DNA of 64,000 nucleotides, taken from contig DYIY01000005.1 in assembly GCA_020723405.1 (NCBI GenBank), positions 62,001 through 126,000 of the forward strand, written 5' to 3'. Shown piece by piece: positions 60,372 to 64,000 of the stretch. The notes under the pieces are model-generated. The model was given only the letters and a program-made list of their open reading frames with translations, was not told the DNA's origin and searched no databases. Both the position numbers and the translations under genes were made by a program. The stretch is from Thiobacillus denitrificans (GTDB lineage: Bacteria; Pseudomonadota; Gammaproteobacteria; Burkholderiales; Thiobacillaceae). Position 1 is the first letter of the stretch. Every line of letters begins with the position of its first letter.

Positions 60372-63300
60372 CTACTCCACTACGAAGCGCAGCTTGCTGG
60401 CATCTTTGCCCTTGCAGCGCTCGTTCAGCAGTGATTCGAAGCGCTTGCGCAGATCGTCCGGTGTGGCGGGCGAGCCACCGCTGAGCAGTGCCTTCTTGAT
60501 GTCGTCGCCGGTGACCAGGATTTTTTCAAGCCCGGACAGCGCTTCCTGCACCGCCGAGACGAAATCGGGCGTCACCGGGTCGGGCAGCGCCTTGGATGCC
60601 AGGAAGCCCTTGATCAGATCGCGCTGTGCTGCCTTCAGCAACTCGAAGTTGGCCTGGATGATGGGGTCATCAAGGTTGTCGAGCAGCGTTTGCTTCCACC
60701 CCTCAAGCAGTCGATCGAGCTCGTCGTCGAGAGTTTTCAGCACATTGGCGGCTGGCAGCAGATCGCCCTGTTCGTTGGCGGGGCGGAAGCCGCAATGCGG
60801 GCAGACCGGGCCGGTCGCCAATTCGGATTCGACGAGGGAGGCACAGCTCTTGAGTTTGTCCAGCTTGTCCTCGAAGGTTGTGAGTTGTCCTGTCGGCATC
60901 AGTGAGATGCCGGCCAGCGCACGTAATGTGACGACACGGGAATCCTTGCGCAGCGAGGACTTGGTCTTGTCCTCCGCGACGCCGAGCCGGGCCTTGCTGT
61001 GCTGGGCGACGTAGGCGGCGATGTAGTCCTTCTTGAGCGTGGCCAGGCGCTGACGATAGTCGGCGGCTTGCTGCGCATTCCGATCCTCGGCCAGCTTGTC
61101 GAGAATTTCCTTGCGGGCTGCTTGTGCCTGTTGCGCCCAGGGATGATCGGCGGCGAGCACCATTTCGGCCTGCGACAGGTACGCGGCCGTGGTGCCGAGT
61201 TCGGCGACGAGATCGCGTAGCTTTTCCACGGATGCCAGAACGTCGAGGTTCTTTTTCTGAGTATCGATGTCCTCTTGGGTGATGCGCAGATTCTTGAGCT
61301 TGCCGACGGTGTTGTACGGCGCCAGCCCTTCCATGAAGCCCTTCAGTGCTTCCAGCCGGGTGCGCCAGTCGCGCAACTCTTCCTCGCGGAGCAAGGACTG
61401 CCCCCAAAAACTGAGGCGGCTCTGCAAGTCGGTGCCCACCGTGAGGATGCGCTGGACCTGCTTGGCGACCGCATCCAGCAGTTCCTTGACCGGCTCCTCC
61501 TTGCCTTGCGTTGCCATCTGGGCCAGGCCGGAGGGCAGGCCCAACAATTCGAACAAGGAGCGCAAAACGGCGACGTTGATTTCCTTGGGCGCTTCAACGT
61601 GCTTGAACTGCTTGAGTTCATCCAATGCGCGTTCGACCAGCAGCGACACCTTGCCGGAATCGATCTTGTCGCCGGTGATCGCCAGCACGACATCGCCCGA
61701 GTAGACCAGGCTGCCGAGCACGGCGACGAGCAGGTCGGGCTCGATGCGGAAGCGTACAGGCGCGAAATACTCGACATCGGTTGCACCACTGACGAGCTCG
61801 TTGCGGTTGAGCACTTGGCCGTGGCCCTTGGCCTTGAGTCGATTCAGGACTTCCTGGGCGTACTTGGATCGCGTGGGCTCGATGCGGTCGCCGTCCAGCA
61901 TCTCCAGCGCATCGAGGATGGCGATGGCGTCCTTGGTGCGCGTGCCGCCCGCCAACGCCTTCAGCGCATTGGTAATGAGCTGCTTGCGGTTGGACTCAGT
62001 GACCAGCACAGAGAAGGTCGGGTATTCCGGTGCCAGATCGGTGAAATGGGTGCCCAGGGCCAGGCCGGACGTGACATTGACGATGTCGCGGAAGTTGGCG
62101 CGCTCGTCAGGGCCCAGACGCAGCTTGTCGCGCATCGATACGCCCTTGGACCATTCCTGCAGGGTCTTGCTCTTGCCCTGGTAGGTAACCTCGAAGGCGG
62201 TCATCTGCTTGTCCTGTAGCCACTTGCTCATGTCGCGCAGAGCATCCTTGGCCTTGTCCAGGTAGACGGCCTTGGCCGCGCCGCTGGCCGTGGATGCCAA
62301 CTCTTGCGCGGCGGCGTAGAACGCCAGGTGACGTTTGATGGCGTCGTCCCGGCCCTTCAGCCGGAAGAACACCTCGTCATTCCGGCTTTCGTCGCGGAAG
62401 CGTGGCGGCTCGAACGGCTGAATGAAGTAGATGTAGAAGTCGCGCTCTGGCTGGGCGGTGGGACGATCATTAGGGGCGCCGAGGAAGAGATAGCCGTTCC
62501 GCTCGACGCGCCGATCCTGCCATTCGACCTGGTGCTGCCAAATCTTGTAGCCGGTGACGTAGGCGTGATCGTCGGTGCATTCCATGAGCTGCATCAGCGC
62601 GCTGTAATAGGCGCGATCCAGCGCGTCGTCCGACAAAGCCTCGGCGCGCTTCTCGATCTGGGCGTCGTAGTCGACGTCCTTCTTCAGATCGAGGTAGTAC
62701 TGTTCGGTGTCGGGTGCCTTGGAGATGAACTGGCCATTCACCGTTTTGACGATCTCGCGCAGGGTGGTCTGCACGGCAGTCAACAGATCGTCAGCGGGTT
62801 CGCCGCCCATGTCTTCGATGCCCGGCTGGTACAGGCATAACGTGTCTCGGAGTTCGTTGGCTGTGGGGCCCACCGGGACGTAGATGTCACCGCCGGTGGT
62901 CAGCCGGTATACCGACAGCCCCTTGATCACGCGCATGGCCATCGCCTTGTAGGCTGGCCGCGTAAAAGCCTTCTGCACGCGTTCGCCGAGGACTTCGGCC
63001 ACTTTCAAGACCGGGCCGATGTTCGGATCCGAACGCAGCACTGAATTGGTGGTGACCGTATCCCAGAACTTGTCGAAGCCGATCAGGCCCGGGCGGTCAC
63101 TCGGCACGTCTTCATTCAGGATGGCTTGGATCTGGTCACGCAGGGTCACCAGTGCGCCGCGCTTCTCGGTGAAGATGAGCCGCTCGAAGGTGCCGATGTA
63201 GTCTGGATGCACGGGGAACAAGCGGACGTACTCGTCCATTCGCTCGTTCATATTGCTGTAGAACTTGGCGAATGCAGTCAGGTAGGTGCGAATCTTGTGC

Positions 63301-64000
63301 TGTTGGTCGGCCGACTTCTTGAGCAAGCGTTCGGCCACCACAAAGCTCACATCCTGGCGGGCAAGCAGGATTTGGGTGAAGCGTTCATTGACCCGGCGCA
63401 GGCTGTCGGCAACGTGCTGGAAGCGGCTGCTGTCGAAGATGGCTTCCTGTACGCCGGCCACGAAACGGAAGCGCAGATGCTTGGTGACCTCGCCGATTTC
63501 GCGCAGGAATGATAGATCCAGTACGAGGTCGTGGTCCTTGCGTGAGCGCAGGAACTCAAGAAACTCGTCGACGACCAAGAGCACGCCGTGGTTGGGATGA
63601 ACCTCGGCAAAGGCGGCCATCATCTCCTCGAATGCCGCTTTGTTATTCACCACTTTGTCGGCGGGCGGGAAGGAATAGCTGACGCCGTGGCGCTCCAGGA
63701 AACTCTCAAGCTCCTGCGTGATGATGTCGCGCAGGGACATCTGGCTGGAGATTTCAATCCGATGCACCTTGAACTTGCCAGCAATCGCGCCGGCCGCTTC
63801 GGCAACCTTGGGGTGGTGGATCATCGGAACATACGCGCTGTCCTCGGCAATCAAGGACAGTACGGACATCAAGTGCGACTTACCGGTACCGTAATTGCCG
63901 ACCACGAGCACGCCCTTGTGATCGACAGATTCGTCGAACGACATCTGCGGAATCATCTGTTTGGCGATTCGCTCCGCCATATCGTCGGAAATGACGTAGG
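60372..64000 (-). CDS. brxC: BREX ATPase BrxC (5' end beyond the window)
   Basis: At least 1209 residues; the frame stays open to the window edge (YVISDD precedes the first visible Met), so the true start lies outside. Walker A GNYGTGKSHLMS lies at about residues 28-39 of the 1202-aa stretch from the Met at 63980. VLLVVDEFLEFLRSR is Walker B. A zinc-ribbon-like CPHCGF is near the C-terminus. BrxC is the large P-loop ATPase core of BREX. The expected brxF would lie beyond 64000. Confidence 0.92.
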   Translation of the reverse strand, partial: YVISDDMAERIAKQMIPQMSFDESVDHKGVLVVGNYGTGKSHLMSVLSLIAEDSAYVPMIHHPKVAEAAGAIAGKFKVHRIEISSQMSLRDIITQELESFLERHGVSYSFPPADKVVNNKAAFEEMMAAFAEVHPNHGVLLVVDEFLEFLRSRKDHDLVLDLSFLREIGEVTKHLRFRFVAGVQEAIFDSSRFQHVADSLRRVNERFTQILLARQDVSFVVAERLLKKSADQQHKIRTYLTAFAKFYSNMNERMDEYVRLFPVHPDYIGTFERLIFTEKRGALVTLRDQIQAILNEDVPSDRPGLIGFDKFWDTVTTNSVLRSDPNIGPVLKVAEVLGERVQKAFTRPAYKAMAMRVIKGLSVYRLTTGGDIYVPVGPTANELRDTLCLYQPGIEDMGGEPADDLLTAVQTTLREIVKTVNGQFISKAPDTEQYYLDLKKDVDYDAQIEKRAEALSDDALDRAYYSALMQLMECTDDHAYVTGYKIWQHQVEWQDRRVERNGYLFLGAPNDRPTAQPERDFYIYFIQPFEPPRFRDESRNDEVFFRLKGRDDAIKRHLAFYAAAQELASTASGAAKAVYLDKAKDALRDMSKWLQDKQMTAFEVTYQGKSKTLQEWSKGVSMRDKLRLGPDERANFRDIVNVTSGLALGTHFTDLAPEYPTFSVLVTESNRKQLITNALKALAGGTRTKDAIAILDALEMLDGDRIEPTRSKYAQEVLNRLKAKGHGQVLNRNELVSGATDVEYFAPVRFRIEPDLLVAVLGSLVYSGDVVLAITGDKIDSGKVSLLVERALDELKQFKHVEAPKEINVAVLRSLFELLGLPSGLAQMATQGKEEPVKELLDAVAKQVQRILTVGTDLQSRLSFWGQSLLREEELRDWRTRLEALKGFMEGLAPYNTVGKLKNLRITQEDIDTQKKNLDVLASVEKLRDLVAELGTTAAYLSQAEMVLAADHPWAQQAQAARKEILDKLAEDRNAQQAADYRQRLATLKKDYIAAYVAQHSKARLGVAEDKTKSSLRKDSRVVTLRALAGISLMPTGQLTTFEDKLDKLKSCASLVESELATGPVCPHCGFRPANEQGDLLPAANVLKTLDDELDRLLEGWKQTLLDNLDDPIIQANFELLKAAQRDLIKGFLASKALPDPVTPDFVSAVQEALSGLEKILVTGDDIKKALLSGGSPATPDDLRKRFESLLNERCKGKDASKLRFVVE

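Overview
The window is high-GC DNA from a proteobacterium, most likely a betaproteobacterium. That placement is an inference from codon use, the housekeeping genes and the style of the prophage genes; no rRNA or species marker is present. Three blocks are visible. Positions 1-5249 are ordinary chromosome: the start of a Cache-type sensor gene, a small membrane protein, a hexose-6-phosphate mutarotase, a second small membrane protein, ilvD, lgt and a tRNA-Ala(CGC) followed by a strong terminator.

Positions 5468-8683 hold a compact minus-strand operon that I do not recognise as a named system: a small winged-helix regulator, a 261-aa protein of unknown family and a 704-aa protein built around a QueC-like PP-loop/zinc domain. 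A perfect 10+10 palindrome lies exactly between a good -35 and -10, so the operon looks self-repressed. QueC-like enzymes occur in several anti-phage systems, which makes this the best candidate for an undescribed system here.

Positions 8888-47596 form an apparently complete siphovirus prophage. It starts with a DUF2924 / serine recombinase / HTH integration module. A recombination-replication module follows (Sak4-like ATPase, SSB-like protein, P63C protein, PD-(D/E)XK nuclease, primase-helicase, RuvC-like resolvase), then two tandem ParB-methyltransferase fusions. Four small minus-strand genes come next, each with its own copy of one upstream box. The late genes are lambda-like: terminase, gpW, portal, protease with nested scaffold, decoration protein, capsid, FII. 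They continue with tail genes, including a textbook -1 frameshift G/GT chaperone, a tape measure, unusual distal tail proteins, and a holin/lysozyme end. Two tail-fibre-like genes sit inside the head module, and a pRiA4b ORF-3 gene sits in opposite orientation between head and tail.

Positions 47625-64000 are a second defence block, entirely on the minus strand. Read in transcription order it holds BrxC (cut by the window edge), a Schlafen AlbA_2 protein, the PglXI methyltransferase, the BrxHII helicase, PglZ and a BrxA-like protein, which together make a BREX type 3 operon. It is followed directly by a Thoeris-like set: a ThsB TIR protein, a two-TM macro-domain effector and a second TIR protein with a long C-terminal region. 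Most BREX genes overlap or abut, and the Thoeris genes follow after 66 nt, so the two systems may share transcripts.
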